DNA of 64,000 nt from Anaerolineales bacterium. Lineage in GTDB: Bacteria > Chloroflexota > Anaerolineae > Aggregatilineales > J027. The notes under the pieces are model-generated. The model saw only the letters and a list, made by a program, of their open reading frames with translations. It ran no database searches and had not been told where the DNA came from. The DNA is taken from positions 1,364,001 through 1,428,000 of the forward strand of contig JACKCI010000001.1 in the NCBI GenBank assembly GCA_020634155.1. The letters run 5' to 3'. The translations under genes were made by a program, and so were the position numbers. Below, one piece after another: positions 19,577 to 28,588 of this stretch (its first letter is position 1; each line of letters begins with the position of its first letter).

Positions 19577-20631
19577 GCTTTAAAGACAAGGCTGGCAGCT
19601 TCGCGCTCAATGACTGCGCCAATCTGCCACCACAGGCTATCCTGCCTTGCCATCTCTGCACGAAACACGGACAATTGGTCGGGTGCTACCGCTATGAGTA
19701 AGCCTCCGCTGGTCTGGGTGTCAAAAACCAGCATCTTCATTTCATCGGTGGGGCTACCCTCATAGCGCACGCTTTTCTCAAACGCCAGTTTATTATCAGA
19801 GGTACCACCGGGGAAAATCCACTGTTCGCCATAGACCTTGGCACCCGTTAAGAAGGGCAAGCGTTCCATCTCAATGAGGAACGTCACTTGGCTGGCATCG
19901 GCCATCTCAAGGGCATGCCCCGGCAGGCCAAAGCCAGTGACATCCGTCGCCGCTTTCGCCTGTGCTTTGAGGGCAGCTTGCGCTGCGGCACGATTAAGTC
20001 GCATCATCGAAGCGACAGCTTCCTCAACATACACCGCCTCGGCCTTGTCATTCTTGGCAGCAGTTGTAATCGTGCCAGTGCCGAGCGGCTTGGTCAGAAT
20101 CAGCACATCACCGACACGCGCTCCAGTTTTTGTCATCAATCTGTCAGGGTGGGCCATTCCAATCACCGCCAAGCCAACCTTGGGTTCCTTGTCTTGGATG
20201 GTATGACCGCCCGCGATAACTGCCCCTGCCTCAAACACCTTATCAGCCAACCCGCGCATGATTTCGGTACTCATCTCAAGCGGCAGATTCGGCGGAAGGG
20301 CAGCGATATTCAACGCGAGTACAGGCGTGCCACCCATCGCGTAGACATCGCTTAGGGCGTTGGCGGCTGCAATCGCGCCATAGTGGTAGGGGTCGTCAAC
20401 AATCGGCGTGAAGAAGTCAGTGGTGACCACAAGCGCCCGTTCATCGTCCAATCGATAAACAGCAGCATCATCCGGTGTGCCTAACCCTACCAGCAAATCA
20501 GGATATTCGGTTGCATAAAAACGTTCTTGTACGGGACGCACAACTTGCGCCAAGGCCTCAGCGGCCAGTTTAGACGCTCACCCCGCACAAGAAGACAATG
20601 CCGTCAAACGGATGATTTCTTGCTTGCTCAC
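19573..20631 (-). CDS. selD: Selenophosphate synthase SelD, itself a selenoprotein (in-frame TGA)
   Basis: The frame reads on upstream of the TTG at 20553 through one TGA (20580-20578) to a GTG at 20631 with AGGAG 6 bases before it (ATG at 20637 is the alternative). The N-terminus becomes [24 protein letters not shown], matching the AGCAAKL-type active-site loop in which SelD proteins carry Cys or Sec. About 352 residues in all. SelD makes selenophosphate from selenide and ATP. Other family marks: [25 protein letters not shown] and [10 protein letters not shown]. An annotation that stops at TGA would lose the catalytic residue. No selA, selB or selC is visible here. Confidence 0.9.
20547..20577 (-). 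promoter_or_regulatory. Putative bacterial SECIS element in selD
   Basis: Directly after the TGA the minus-strand RNA can fold: GCGUC pairs with GGCGC (one G-U), then an asymmetric internal loop (UAAACU / UU), then GGCC pairs with GGCC around a GCUGA loop. Size (31 bases) and position right after UGA fit bacterial SECIS elements, which SelB reads. Folding was done by eye. Confidence 0.55.
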
Positions 20632-20824
20632 ATTCATCTCCTGTTTAGATTGCGTGCATGGAGTACGACAATTCACCAATAAGTCCATCTAGTTTGACAC
20701 GCCCCGCCCCATCTGACAACACCCTGTTAGGCGGTTGGCCCGCTGATAAAACCTATACAGCCCCGCCCATCCTTCGTACAATAAAGCCGTCAGCAAGACA
20801 CTAGTGAGATGGGAGCCTGTGCCA

Positions 20825-21514
20825 ATGACCCATAAAATTTTAATCGCCGATGACGAGCAACATATTCTAGATTCCGTCACTGCCTATTTTGAAGAAAGCG
20901 GCTTTGTCGTCCTCACCGCCAGCAATGGACGCGAGGCCCTCTATACCTTCCGCCATGAGCAGCCCGACTTGATTATCCTTGACGTGATGATGCCGGAGAT
21001 GGATGGCTTGACCGCCGCCCAACTCATTCGCAAGGAGAGCGCCGTACCCCTCTTTTTCCTGACAGCACGGGTTGATGACATAGACCGTGTGGCGGGCCTT
21101 GAAATCGGGGCCGATGAGTACATCACCAAGCCCTTCAGCCCGCGTGTTTTAGTCGCCCAAGCACGGGCCATGCTGCGGCGTGTTCATGGCGAATTAGCCG
21201 CCCAACCGACCATCTACCGCGTCGGCGACCTCGAACTCAACGCCGATACCCACACCTTTACCCAAGCAGGCCAGCGTATCGAACTCACACCCATTGAGTT
21301 TGACCTCCTCGCGGCGTTGATGGCCCGTCCGGGGCGCGTCTTCACCCGTCTAGAATTACTCGACCATGTGCGCGATCAAGCTTATGCTGCCTATGAACGG
21401 GCTATTGATGTCCACATCAAAAATCTCCGCGCCAAGATTGAGGCCGACTCACGCAACCCTCAATACATCGAAACCGTCTACGGCATTGGCTATCGGATGC
21501 GGGAGTCAGTATGA
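20825..21514 (+). CDS. OmpR-family response regulator
   Basis: 229 residues from the ATG at 20825 (GGGAG about 9 bases upstream; a GTG at 20804 is also in frame). Receiver: ILIADDEQHI, phosphoacceptor in LIILDVMMPEMDG, Lys in YITKPFSPRVL. C-terminal winged helix about 130-227 (LTPIEFDLLAALMARPGRVF, TVYGIGYRM). It overlaps the kinase gene by ATGA, so they form a two-component pair. The pair points at the cytochrome bc operon, ending 7 bases from it, which hints at respiratory or envelope control but does not show it. Confidence 0.92.
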   Translation: MTHKILIADDEQHILDSVTAYFEESGFVVLTASNGREALYTFRHEQPDLIILDVMMPEMDGLTAAQLIRKESAVPLFFLTARVDDIDRVAGLEIGADEYITKPFSPRVLVAQARAMLRRVHGELAAQPTIYRVGDLELNADTHTFTQAGQRIELTPIEFDLLAALMARPGRVFTRLELLDHVRDQAYAAYERAIDVHIKNLRAKIEADSRNPQYIETVYGIGYRMRESV

Positions 21515-22914
21515 ACCGCCTACCCGTGCGCCTAGTTGTCACTTTTTTGCTGCTCAATTGGCTCGCAATTGGGGTTATTGCAGTCGTTTTGCGTAATTCA
21601 ATTGAGGGTGGCTTCCGTGACTATGTAAGTGGACAAGAAGTGGCCTCCGTACCCGAATTTTTGCCGGAAGCCCTCGAAACCTATTATGCCGAGCAAGGTA
21701 CATGGCAAGGAGCCGAAAGCCAGTTCTCAGGTGCAGGACGTAGTGGCAGCGGTGGAAACAGCAGCGGACAGCATGGCAACAATGCCCAAGGCCGCCAATA
21801 CTTCGTCCTCGACCTCACGCGCCATATAGTCGCCAGCGCTGACCCCGCCATGCTAGGCGATACATTCGACCCTGACACGCTGCAAGATGCGATTGCCCTC
21901 AGCATGGATGGACAGCAGGTGGGCTGGTTGACATGGCAGACTCCCGGTCAACAACGCTTTGGGGCTGCCGAGCAATCCTTCTTGGATGACATGACCACCG
22001 CCCTAATTGCCGTTGGCGTTGGCGTTGGATTTCTGACACTGGCCGTTGGCATCGGCTTGGCATGGCAACTGACCCGCCCTCTTGGGCATCTGCGGGCCGC
22101 CGTTCATGAGCTATCCGAAGGTCAACGCGGACGCCAAGTCACCTTAGAAGGCACGGTTGAGATTCGCGCCGTTGCCACCGCTTTTAATCGCATGTCCAGC
22201 GCCCTCGCCCGTAGCGAACAGTCCCGCCAACGCATGGCCGCTGATGTCGCCCATGAACTCCGCACCCCGGTCACTGTCATCAGCAGCCACTTAGAGGGCA
22301 TGCTGGATAATGTCTTGCCCAATTCCAAGGAACAAATTGCTATAGCTTATGACCAAACCCTCCACCTCAAGCGCTTAATTGAGGACTTGCGGCTGCTAAC
22401 TTTAGCTGAAATCCGCCAACTCCCCTTGGAAAAGCAAGCCATCAATATCACCGCGTTCCTCAATGGGGTCTATCTGGCCTTTGAACCACTAGCGCTTGAC
22501 CAGAATATCCAACTCGCGTTAGATTGCCCTACTGACTTACCACCCCTGCACGCTGATGCGGGCCGCTTGCGTCAAGTCATCGGCAACCTGATGACCAACG
22601 CCTTGCGCCATACCCCCGCCGAAGGTCATATCACCTTGAGCGCCAAGTCTCTAGGTCAACACCTCATACTATCCGTGACCAATACGGGTGTAACCCTCTC
22701 CGAGGAAGATGCCGCGCACCTCTTTGACCCTTTCTGGCGTGCCGACGACGCCCGTGACCGTGACCGAGGGGGCAGTGGGCTAGGGCTTGCTATTGCCCGT
22801 CAGTTGATTGAATTACATGGCGGAACCATTGCGGTTAAGCGGGAAACAGGCAGCACCACCTTTGAGATGATGCTACCTGAGATCAATGAGACACCGCCCC
22901 AAGCAAGGGAGTAG
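21511..22914 (+). CDS. Membrane sensor histidine kinase (BaeS-like)
   Basis: 467 residues. Helices at about 7-28 and 166-190 flank an external domain of about 135 residues holding a Gly/Ser-rich stretch (GAGRSGSGGNSSGQHGNN). HAMP follows, then HisKA with the His in ADVAHELRTPVTV, and HATPase (NLMTNALRHTPAEG, a degenerate G1 box reading VTNTGVTLSEED where D-x-G-x-G is expected, GGSGLGLAIARQLIELHGG). The modified G1 box still keeps the general pattern of active HPK1-type kinases, so activity is likely but worth testing. Confidence 0.9.
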   Translation: MNRLPVRLVVTFLLLNWLAIGVIAVVLRNSIEGGFRDYVSGQEVASVPEFLPEALETYYAEQGTWQGAESQFSGAGRSGSGGNSSGQHGNNAQGRQYFVLDLTRHIVASADPAMLGDTFDPDTLQDAIALSMDGQQVGWLTWQTPGQQRFGAAEQSFLDDMTTALIAVGVGVGFLTLAVGIGLAWQLTRPLGHLRAAVHELSEGQRGRQVTLEGTVEIRAVATAFNRMSSALARSEQSRQRMAADVAHELRTPVTVISSHLEGMLDNVLPNSKEQIAIAYDQTLHLKRLIEDLRLLTLAEIRQLPLEKQAINITAFLNGVYLAFEPLALDQNIQLALDCPTDLPPLHADAGRLRQVIGNLMTNALRHTPAEGHITLSAKSLGQHLILSVTNTGVTLSEEDAAHLFDPFWRADDARDRDRGGSGLGLAIARQLIELHGGTIAVKRETGSTTFEMMLPEINETPPQARE

Positions 22915-22927
22915 CCTTGCTTAGGGG
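22897..22927. terminator. Hairpin shared by convergent gene ends
   Basis: CCCCAAGCAAGG (22897-22908) and CCTTGCTT-A-GGGG (22915-22927) form a 12-pair stem with one bulged A and a 6-base loop, covering the end of the kinase gene and the end of the cytochrome c gene. Neither strand has a clear U tract, so it may block convergent readthrough or stabilise 3' ends. Confidence 0.5.
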
Positions 22928-23970
22928 GTTACGATAGGGGGAGCATTTGGCTCCCAAGACCGGATAAATGCGGTAATAGCGGCGATATTCGCCTCTGAAA
23001 GATAACCCGCCCATGCTGGCATAGCCGTCCCCGACACCCCGCCCGCGATAATCTGCTGAATAGCGGCATTGGGGGTATCCGCCAAAAAGACTTGGTTATT
23101 GAGGGCCGGTGCCAGCGGCGTCCCATAGCCCTGCGTGCCATGACATTGGGTACACAACAGACTATAGAGTCGTTGCCCCTCGGCAATTGCAGCCGGACTC
23201 ATGTCAATGGTTGGGACTTCAATGGTGGGCAACTCAATCCCGGCAAACTGGATTTCCTGCCAGCGTGTGATGAAGGTAATCAGGGTGTTGACCTCCTCAT
23301 CAGTGAAGGTCTTATCCCAACTCGCCATCAGGGTACCCGTCACCCCTTCGTTAATGATACGGGTCATGTCCAGATAGTTGCGGGTGGCGGGCGTCAACGC
23401 AGGCGCAATCGCGGTGCCTTCCAGATTGGCCCCATGACAGGCCACACAGTGGTCAGCATAGAGCGTTAACCCCGCCCCAAGCGCATCCCCATCCGGCAAA
23501 GCACTAATCGAAGTCAAAACCTCCTCCGAGACATCAATCGTCACCATCTCTGGCGGTGTCAGCCCCATTGCATCAACCACCTCCGCCACATAGCCCCATG
23601 AGCCGTATTGAATGAGAACCATCAGGGCCTCAATTTGCTGACTGGTGAAGATACCACCCTCCTCAGCGCTGAAGGCCGCCATAATCGTGCCATAGCGTCC
23701 CCGTGCAATGGTGTTGTAGAGGGTCGTCTCATCCATCTCACGCACACCCTCGCTATTGAGGGGTGGATTCGCTGCGATACCTTCACCTTGCGAGCCATGA
23801 CAGATAACGCAGTTCTCCGCATAGAGTGTGGTTGCCATCACCACCGCCTCCTCGCGTTGTTCTAGGGCCACGGCTTCACGTCGGTCATTCTCGCGCATGG
23901 CGGCAAAACCCAACGTCACAAGAATAAGCCCCATTCCCAACAAACCGATGATGTTTAGTTCGCGTGTCAT
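22921..23970 (-). CDS. Triheme c-type cytochrome, membrane-anchored
   Basis: 349 residues. One N-terminal helix (about 6-25) acts as anchor. Three cytochrome c domains in tandem each have a CxxCH haem site: CVICH (54-58), CVACH (175-179) and CTQCH (273-277). Start ATG at 23970 with AGGAGG about 8 bases upstream. Last gene of the cytochrome b/Rieske operon, so it probably replaces cytochrome c1 or f as the electron acceptor of a quinol-oxidising complex. The three domains share a similar layout, as expected from internal duplication. Acts on the outer face of the membrane. Confidence 0.9.
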   Translation of the reverse strand: MTRELNIIGLLGMGLILVTLGFAAMRENDRREAVALEQREEAVVMATTLYAENCVICHGSQGEGIAANPPLNSEGVREMDETTLYNTIARGRYGTIMAAFSAEEGGIFTSQQIEALMVLIQYGSWGYVAEVVDAMGLTPPEMVTIDVSEEVLTSISALPDGDALGAGLTLYADHCVACHGANLEGTAIAPALTPATRNYLDMTRIINEGVTGTLMASWDKTFTDEEVNTLITFITRWQEIQFAGIELPTIEVPTIDMSPAAIAEGQRLYSLLCTQCHGTQGYGTPLAPALNNQVFLADTPNAAIQQIIAGGVSGTAMPAWAGYLSEANIAAITAFIRSWEPNAPPIVTP

Positions 23971-23982
23971 TTCAATATCCTC

Positions 23983-24456
23983 CTAGGCGTAGACCACATC
24001 ATCAGGGCTGGTATGGTCGCGGGTAATGGTTGTCCCCGTGTCCACGCTGACCTGCCCATCGGCAATTGTCACCACAAAACGGTCAAGCGGACGCGGTGCG
24101 GGTGGATTGCGAACTTGCCCATCCATCTCAAATTCAGACGCATGGCACGGGCAGATAAATCTTCCCTCGGCTTGGTTCCACGGCACCGCACACCCCAGAT
24201 GAGTACACTTACGATACAGTGCCAAGAACCCGCCATCCTCCAAGCGCACCAAGTAGAAGCGGCCTGCATTAAAAGGTGTCACGCTCCCCGGCGGGAAATC
24301 ATCAACAGCCCCTACCTTAAACACCCCCCCAAACTCCCCATCAACGACCTGTGGTGAGAAGAACTGCAAACCTACCCAACCCGCTTCGCCCAGTACCGCG
24401 AGGCCTGCCGCGCCCCAGACGACCTTCAAAAAGTCGCGTCGTTTCATCTCGGACAT
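23983..24456 (-). CDS. Rieske iron-sulfur protein of a bc-type complex
   Basis: 157 residues from the ATG at 24456, which has GGAGG 7 bases upstream; the upstream in-frame start at 24477 overlaps cytochrome b more. Twin-arginine signal/anchor KRRDFLKVVWGAAGLAVLG. The 2Fe-2S ligands sit in CTHLGC and CPCHASEF, the standard Rieske pair with the disulfide cysteines. It lies between cytochrome b and the triheme cytochrome, the classic order for a quinol:cytochrome oxidoreductase. Confidence 0.93.
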   Translation of the reverse strand: MSEMKRRDFLKVVWGAAGLAVLGEAGWVGLQFFSPQVVDGEFGGVFKVGAVDDFPPGSVTPFNAGRFYLVRLEDGGFLALYRKCTHLGCAVPWNQAEGRFICPCHASEFEMDGQVRNPPAPRPLDRFVVTIADGQVSVDTGTTITRDHTSPDDVVYA

Positions 24457-24458
24457 GG

Positions 24459-25841
24459 TTAGACCTCCCAAGGCCACATCAGGGCCATGCCTTCACCACG
24501 AAAGGCGATACCGATAATCGTCAGAACAATAAATCCGGTCAGTAGCAACGTGAACACGCTCTGGCGCACCTCACAACTGGCGGCATGAAAAACCCGCTTG
24601 AGCATGCCCGCATACAAGATGAGCAACAGCAGTATCCCTGCCAACGGCACCCACCCATTGCTAATGATCGTCGGCAAGCTCGGCAGCAAATCCGGCAGAT
24701 TGACAACATACTCATCCAATAGCACCAACAAAGGCGTGGCAATTAGGCCCGTGAAAAAGCCGATCCATGCCAATTTGCGCCCCATTCGTGAACGGAACCA
24801 AACGCCCTCCGTATCCATATCGGTGCGGAGATAGGGCAACATCATCAAGCCCCCCAACGCCAAGGCCGGAATAACAATCGCGGCAAAGAAGGGGTGGAAG
24901 TGCAACAAAAGTTCCTGCAAGCCCATAAAATACCACGCCGCCTTCGCCGGATTGGGGCTATGGTCGGGATTAGCCGCTTCCTCCAATGGCGCATTAACCC
25001 ATGTTGACCACAGCAGAATCAGCCCAATCATCACAATCGCAAAGACGGCCTCACGCGATACTAGATGTGGGAGGGTCGTGACCTTCTCCAAGCGCTTCAG
25101 CGGCTCTTCATCCAGATTGCGCGGCACCGTGCCTACATCCCGCCGCACGCGGAAGATATGCACCGAGACAATCATCAAAATCATCATAGGGACGATTGCC
25201 AAGTGCAAGCCATAGAAATTGCGAAGGGTGGCCCCACTCACCTCTGGCCCGCCAAGGATAAGCAAGCTAATTTGCTCACCCACCACTGGCACATAATCCA
25301 GCAAACTGGTGCCAACCGTAACCGCCCAATACGCCAACTGGTCCCACGGCAACAGATAGCCTGTGAAATTCGCCATCACCACCAGCAGGAGCAAACCGAC
25401 GCCTATCACCCAGTTAAATTCGCGGGGGTGCCGAAACGCGCCCGTATAGAAGACCCGCAACATGTGCAGGAACACCACCACCAGCAACAGATTGCCGCTC
25501 CAATGGTGTAAATTGCGGATGAGTTGCCCAAAAGCCACCGTACTTTGCAGCGCCAGCATATCCGTATAGGCACTGTCCGGCGAGGGCGTATAGACGAACA
25601 TCAGCATAATCCCCGTGACAATCAGCATCATGATAAGCAGCAGGGACAGCCCACCCAAACCGAAGGTATAGGTGAATTTCAGACTGCGTGCGGGTACCTT
25701 GCTGGCATGAATGTGCAGGAGTAGGCTATTCATCACCGCTTTCATGCGGTCGCGTTCATCTTCCGAAAAAGGCTTGTCGCGTTGTATCGACTCCGCGACC
25801 CGCTGCGGTAGACTCTCAGGACGTGGGTCGAGGGTGGTCAT
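24459..25841 (-). CDS. Cytochrome b (fused b6/subunit IV type)
   Basis: 460 residues with about eight helices. Haem b ligands fall in NLHHWSGNLLLVVVFLHMLR and in GLHLAIVP / VSVHIFRVRRD. The second part holds PDHSPNPAKAAWYFMGLQEL, the quinol-site region characteristic of subunit IV in b6f-type proteins. Start ATG at 25841 with GGAGGT 6 bases upstream. The start overlaps the stop of the preceding gene by ATGA. Core of the quinol-oxidising complex. Confidence 0.93.
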   Translation of the reverse strand: MTTLDPRPESLPQRVAESIQRDKPFSEDERDRMKAVMNSLLLHIHASKVPARSLKFTYTFGLGGLSLLLIMMLIVTGIMLMFVYTPSPDSAYTDMLALQSTVAFGQLIRNLHHWSGNLLLVVVFLHMLRVFYTGAFRHPREFNWVIGVGLLLLVVMANFTGYLLPWDQLAYWAVTVGTSLLDYVPVVGEQISLLILGGPEVSGATLRNFYGLHLAIVPMMILMIVSVHIFRVRRDVGTVPRNLDEEPLKRLEKVTTLPHLVSREAVFAIVMIGLILLWSTWVNAPLEEAANPDHSPNPAKAAWYFMGLQELLLHFHPFFAAIVIPALALGGLMMLPYLRTDMDTEGVWFRSRMGRKLAWIGFFTGLIATPLLVLLDEYVVNLPDLLPSLPTIISNGWVPLAGILLLLILYAGMLKRVFHAASCEVRQSVFTLLLTGFIVLTIIGIAFRGEGMALMWPWEV

Positions 25842-26812
25842 TGAGTGACCTCCGTCGTTGGGGTGGTGCTGGTGCGCCCACCCCGATACCCATTACCCTG
25901 ACCGCCCGTTGCTTGCTCTGTGCCAGTCGTTGCGCTGGAATTGCCGCCGCGCCCGGGGCCACCCCACAATGGACGACCATTGGGGTCAAGCAGGAGCAAG
26001 GTCTCGCCTGTAGCGGTCTTGGTCAAGGTGCCTACCCGCAACTGACCATTCTGCCAATACCCACTCGTCTCCACCAAATCACCCACCATGAAGGTAATCC
26101 CTTGGTCATCACGGAAGCGCGGTTGACCGAGTTGGAGGGTAATTACCTGCCCATCAGTGGTCTGCAAGATAAGGCTGTTGTTCATGACCGTCGTCAGCAC
26201 ACCTGTATAGGTCTCCCATTCGGACATGGGTACCTGTTGCTCATTCTGACCGCTATTCTCTGCACCATTTTCGCCAACCCCGCCTGACCACAACGGCTGT
26301 CCATCCGCCGTGCGGAAAGCATAGGTCTCGCCATTGACCGTCAAGGTCTGGGTGTGAATTTGTTCGCCATTATTGAAGCCCACAATGCCCACCGTGTCGC
26401 CTACATTCAGTGGTACATCAACCCAATAAAAGCTAGGGGCTAACTCGACATAGGTGCCGTCAGTCAAAGTCATGCCAACATCATCCAAGGCCGCCACAAT
26501 CCCGACACCTGCCCAGTTGTCCCCCACCATCTCCATACTATTTTGCAAGGGGTCGGGGGTTGCCGAGGGGGTGAGGCTATCAGTCGCTTCTATTGCCCCC
26601 TGCACAGTTCCATCCACTGCAACCGTCGGATTCACCACAGGTTCAGAAGTGGGCGTGTTTTGAATAGCGACCACTTGGGCAGTTGGCGTGGCCTCAGCCC
26701 GTAGCACGATATTCTCGGTTGGCGTGTCTTGGCTGGACTCATAAACACCCAAGCCTATCGCCGCCACTACCGTCAAGACTAATGCGCCGATTGTTAGTTT
26801 TTGCAACATCAT
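25838..26812 (-). CDS. Anchored extracytoplasmic protein with two similar domains, first gene of bc operon
   Basis: 324 residues (or 323 from the second ATG at 26809). One helix at about 5-23, then a Thr/Pro-rich linker. Two related beta-rich units follow: one ends DGQPLWSGG and the other NGRPLWGGPG, each preceded by a short GVGIVAAL / YTGVLTTV strand and a VGDTVGIVG / VGDLVETSG strand. This pattern resembles DUF5666-like or OB-type domains. The tail is Gly/Thr-rich. Coupled by ATGA to cytochrome b, so it is probably an accessory or assembly factor of the complex. Function unknown. Confidence 0.7.
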   Translation of the reverse strand: MMLQKLTIGALVLTVVAAIGLGVYESSQDTPTENIVLRAEATPTAQVVAIQNTPTSEPVVNPTVAVDGTVQGAIEATDSLTPSATPDPLQNSMEMVGDNWAGVGIVAALDDVGMTLTDGTYVELAPSFYWVDVPLNVGDTVGIVGFNNGEQIHTQTLTVNGETYAFRTADGQPLWSGGVGENGAENSGQNEQQVPMSEWETYTGVLTTVMNNSLILQTTDGQVITLQLGQPRFRDDQGITFMVGDLVETSGYWQNGQLRVGTLTKTATGETLLLLDPNGRPLWGGPGRGGNSSATTGTEQATGGQGNGYRGGRTSTTPTTEVTQ

Positions 26813-27177
26813 CTAGCTCCATGGTTATCGCTTTACTCATCGATCTTAGGGATTATGATGCGGCAAAAATGTGTGAAACTCGTGTGGATGATGTGTCTGG
26901 CCTATGTGATGATAAACGAGGCTATTATCAACTACGAATACAATTAAATCTTTTTAATCTTTTTGCTAAAATTTTCACTCGAAACTAAACCGATTTACCT
27001 TTAAGCCCTGATTCATGCGATTTTCTCATGAATAAAGCCTCTACGCTTCGTAAGAAGTCTGTAAATTTTAAACAATCCGTCACGGAAAATAAGGTAGAAA
27101 TTCCCTTTATATGTTATGCTTACGGATGTAATTTTGTAGTATCTCTCAGCCAAAAACGATTAAAAGGAAGACCCTAA
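26813..27177. promoter_or_regulatory. Divergent intergenic region, bc operon and maltose-type importer
   Basis: 365 bases without a supported gene, AT-richer than the coding flanks. It must hold promoters for both directions. A clean dyad TTCATG-N9-CATGAA at 27012-27032 is a candidate operator for the importer. A run of T-rich sequence lies at 26945-26975. I could not settle on a -35/-10 pair. Confidence 0.4.
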
Positions 27178-28476
27178 ATGAAAAAATCTTTCAAACTCTT
27201 AAGCATTGTTGCCCTCGTCGTGGTGATGATTGCAACAGCCATTGCCCCAACAATGGCAAGCAACAAAGCGACCGATTCCGAGTCCAATAACGCCCAACTC
27301 CCCGCCGTTGACCTCCTCCTGTGGTCAAAAGAAGCGGGTACCTTCCATGAAGATACTGGTCTGGTTGCCGCTTTCGACGCATGGGCAGCCGAAAACGCCC
27401 CCGGCTCAACCTTGACCGTTGAGACCATGGACGTTGAAGAACTGCGCCAAAACCTGCAAAACGCTGCGTTGGCTGGCGAAGGCTTGCCTGATTTCCTCTG
27501 GACCGTTGCTGACCACGCTGGCCCCTTCACCGAAGCTGGCTTGGTTCAACCTCTGGACGAACTCTTCGACATGGATGCCTACCTCAACACCGTCGTCCTT
27601 GATGGCGAAACTTGGGGTATCCCCTTCAGCGCTGGTAATCACCTGATGCTGATCTACAACAAGCAATTCATTGAGACCCCACCAGCCACCGTCGAGGAAT
27701 TGATTGCCATGAGTGAACAACTCAAGGCCGACAATGCCGATGTTGAAGGCTTCACCCCCTTCCTCTTCCATCAAGGTGAGAGCTTCTGGGTACTGCCTTG
27801 GATGCAAGCCATCAACCCCGATGGTGTGCCCTTCGTTGGTTTCGCCGCCGACGGTGTGACCCCCGACCTCAACAATGACTCTGTGGTTAAGACCTATGCC
27901 ATGCTCTACAGCCTCAAGGAAATGGGCGTGACCGCCAACGAATGCGATTATGACTGCCTTGATGGCTTCTTCAAAGAAGGCAAGGCTGCCATGACCATCA
28001 ATGGTGACTGGAGCCTCGGTGGTGATACTGGTATGATTGCCTCTATCGGTGAAGAAAACCTCGGTTTGGCCCCCTTCCCCATGTTCGAAGGTGGACAACC
28101 TGCTCCACTGGTTGGTGGTGCTTATGCAATGATTCCCGCCGCCACCGAAGGCGACAAGTTGGATGTTGTGGTTGCTTTCCTTGACTGGTACACCACCGAT
28201 GTCCCAACCGTGTTGACCTACACCCTCGACCAAGGCCGTTTGCCCGGTGTGTTGGCTGCCTTTGATGACCCCGCCATCAGCGAGAACCGCCTGATTGGTG
28301 AGAGCGCTGCGGCTTTGGCAACTGGCGTTCCCCAACCCGTTAATGTTGAGATGCGCTGCATCTTCGACGGCATCACCCAAGAATACCAAGCGGTGATGAA
28401 TGGTAGCTCCACCCCAGAAGAAGCTGCGGCCAACGCCCAAGCTTTTGCTGAAACCTGTATTGCTGACTTCGAGTAA
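27178..28476 (+). CDS. Maltose-type ABC substrate-binding protein
   Basis: 432 residues. Signal peptide MKKSFKLLSIVALVVVMIA then a TAIAPTMAS cleavage region. AAAAGGAAG precedes the ATG by 7 bases. MalE-like marks: LLLWSKEAGTF, GIPFSAGNHLMLIYNKQF, FFKEGKAAMTINGDWSL and GGAYAMIPAAT. The operon continues with MalF- and MalG-like permeases and faces a GH13 alpha-glucosidase, so maltodextrins or other alpha-glucosides are the likely cargo (inferred from context). Confidence 0.92.
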   Translation: MKKSFKLLSIVALVVVMIATAIAPTMASNKATDSESNNAQLPAVDLLLWSKEAGTFHEDTGLVAAFDAWAAENAPGSTLTVETMDVEELRQNLQNAALAGEGLPDFLWTVADHAGPFTEAGLVQPLDELFDMDAYLNTVVLDGETWGIPFSAGNHLMLIYNKQFIETPPATVEELIAMSEQLKADNADVEGFTPFLFHQGESFWVLPWMQAINPDGVPFVGFAADGVTPDLNNDSVVKTYAMLYSLKEMGVTANECDYDCLDGFFKEGKAAMTINGDWSLGGDTGMIASIGEENLGLAPFPMFEGGQPAPLVGGAYAMIPAATEGDKLDVVVAFLDWYTTDVPTVLTYTLDQGRLPGVLAAFDDPAISENRLIGESAAALATGVPQPVNVEMRCIFDGITQEYQAVMNGSSTPEEAAANAQAFAETCIADFE

Positions 28477-28513
28477 ATCGACGCAGCCAGCATTCGCAAT
28501 TGAATAATTGCGC

Positions 28514-28551
28514 GAAACCAGCGAGCAGAAAACACCCTACTCGTTGGTTTC
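28514..28551 (+). terminator. Hairpin between binding-protein and permease genes (ABC operon 2)
   Basis: GAAACCAGCGAG (28514-28525) pairs with CTCGTTGGTTTC (28540-28551): 12 pairs with one G-U, a 14-base loop, followed by CTTTCATATTTA. It lies 37 bases after the binding-protein stop region and before the permease start. The weak U tract suggests partial termination that lowers permease output relative to the binding protein. Confidence 0.65.
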
Positions 28552-28588
28552 CTTTCATATTTATGGGGAAGTTGATAGGATTTGCTTA

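Noticed and set aside
19573..20553. SelD as a truncated protein starting at the TTG
   Set aside because: The upstream frame holds the conserved active-site loop and a good start, interrupted only by the TGA expected for selenocysteine.
20640..20824. Possible tRNA-Sec gene near selD
   Set aside because: No UCA anticodon context, no long acceptor stem and no CCA end could be found.
25688..26287. Plus-strand open frame across cytochrome b and the anchored protein
   Set aside because: It lies opposite two well-supported genes and shows no recognisable protein features.
26683..26988. Small plus-strand open frame in the long gap before the importer
   Set aside because: Most of it is opposite the anchored protein gene; no ribosome site and random-looking composition.
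27406..28440. Long open frame on the minus strand, opposite the maltose-type binding protein
   Set aside because: It mirrors the plus gene, which has a signal peptide, ribosome site and clear family motifs; the minus frame has no such support.
28508..28588. TTG start giving a 946-residue permease
   Set aside because: No ribosome site, and the 12-pair hairpin would have to be coding; the ATG at 28589 fits better.
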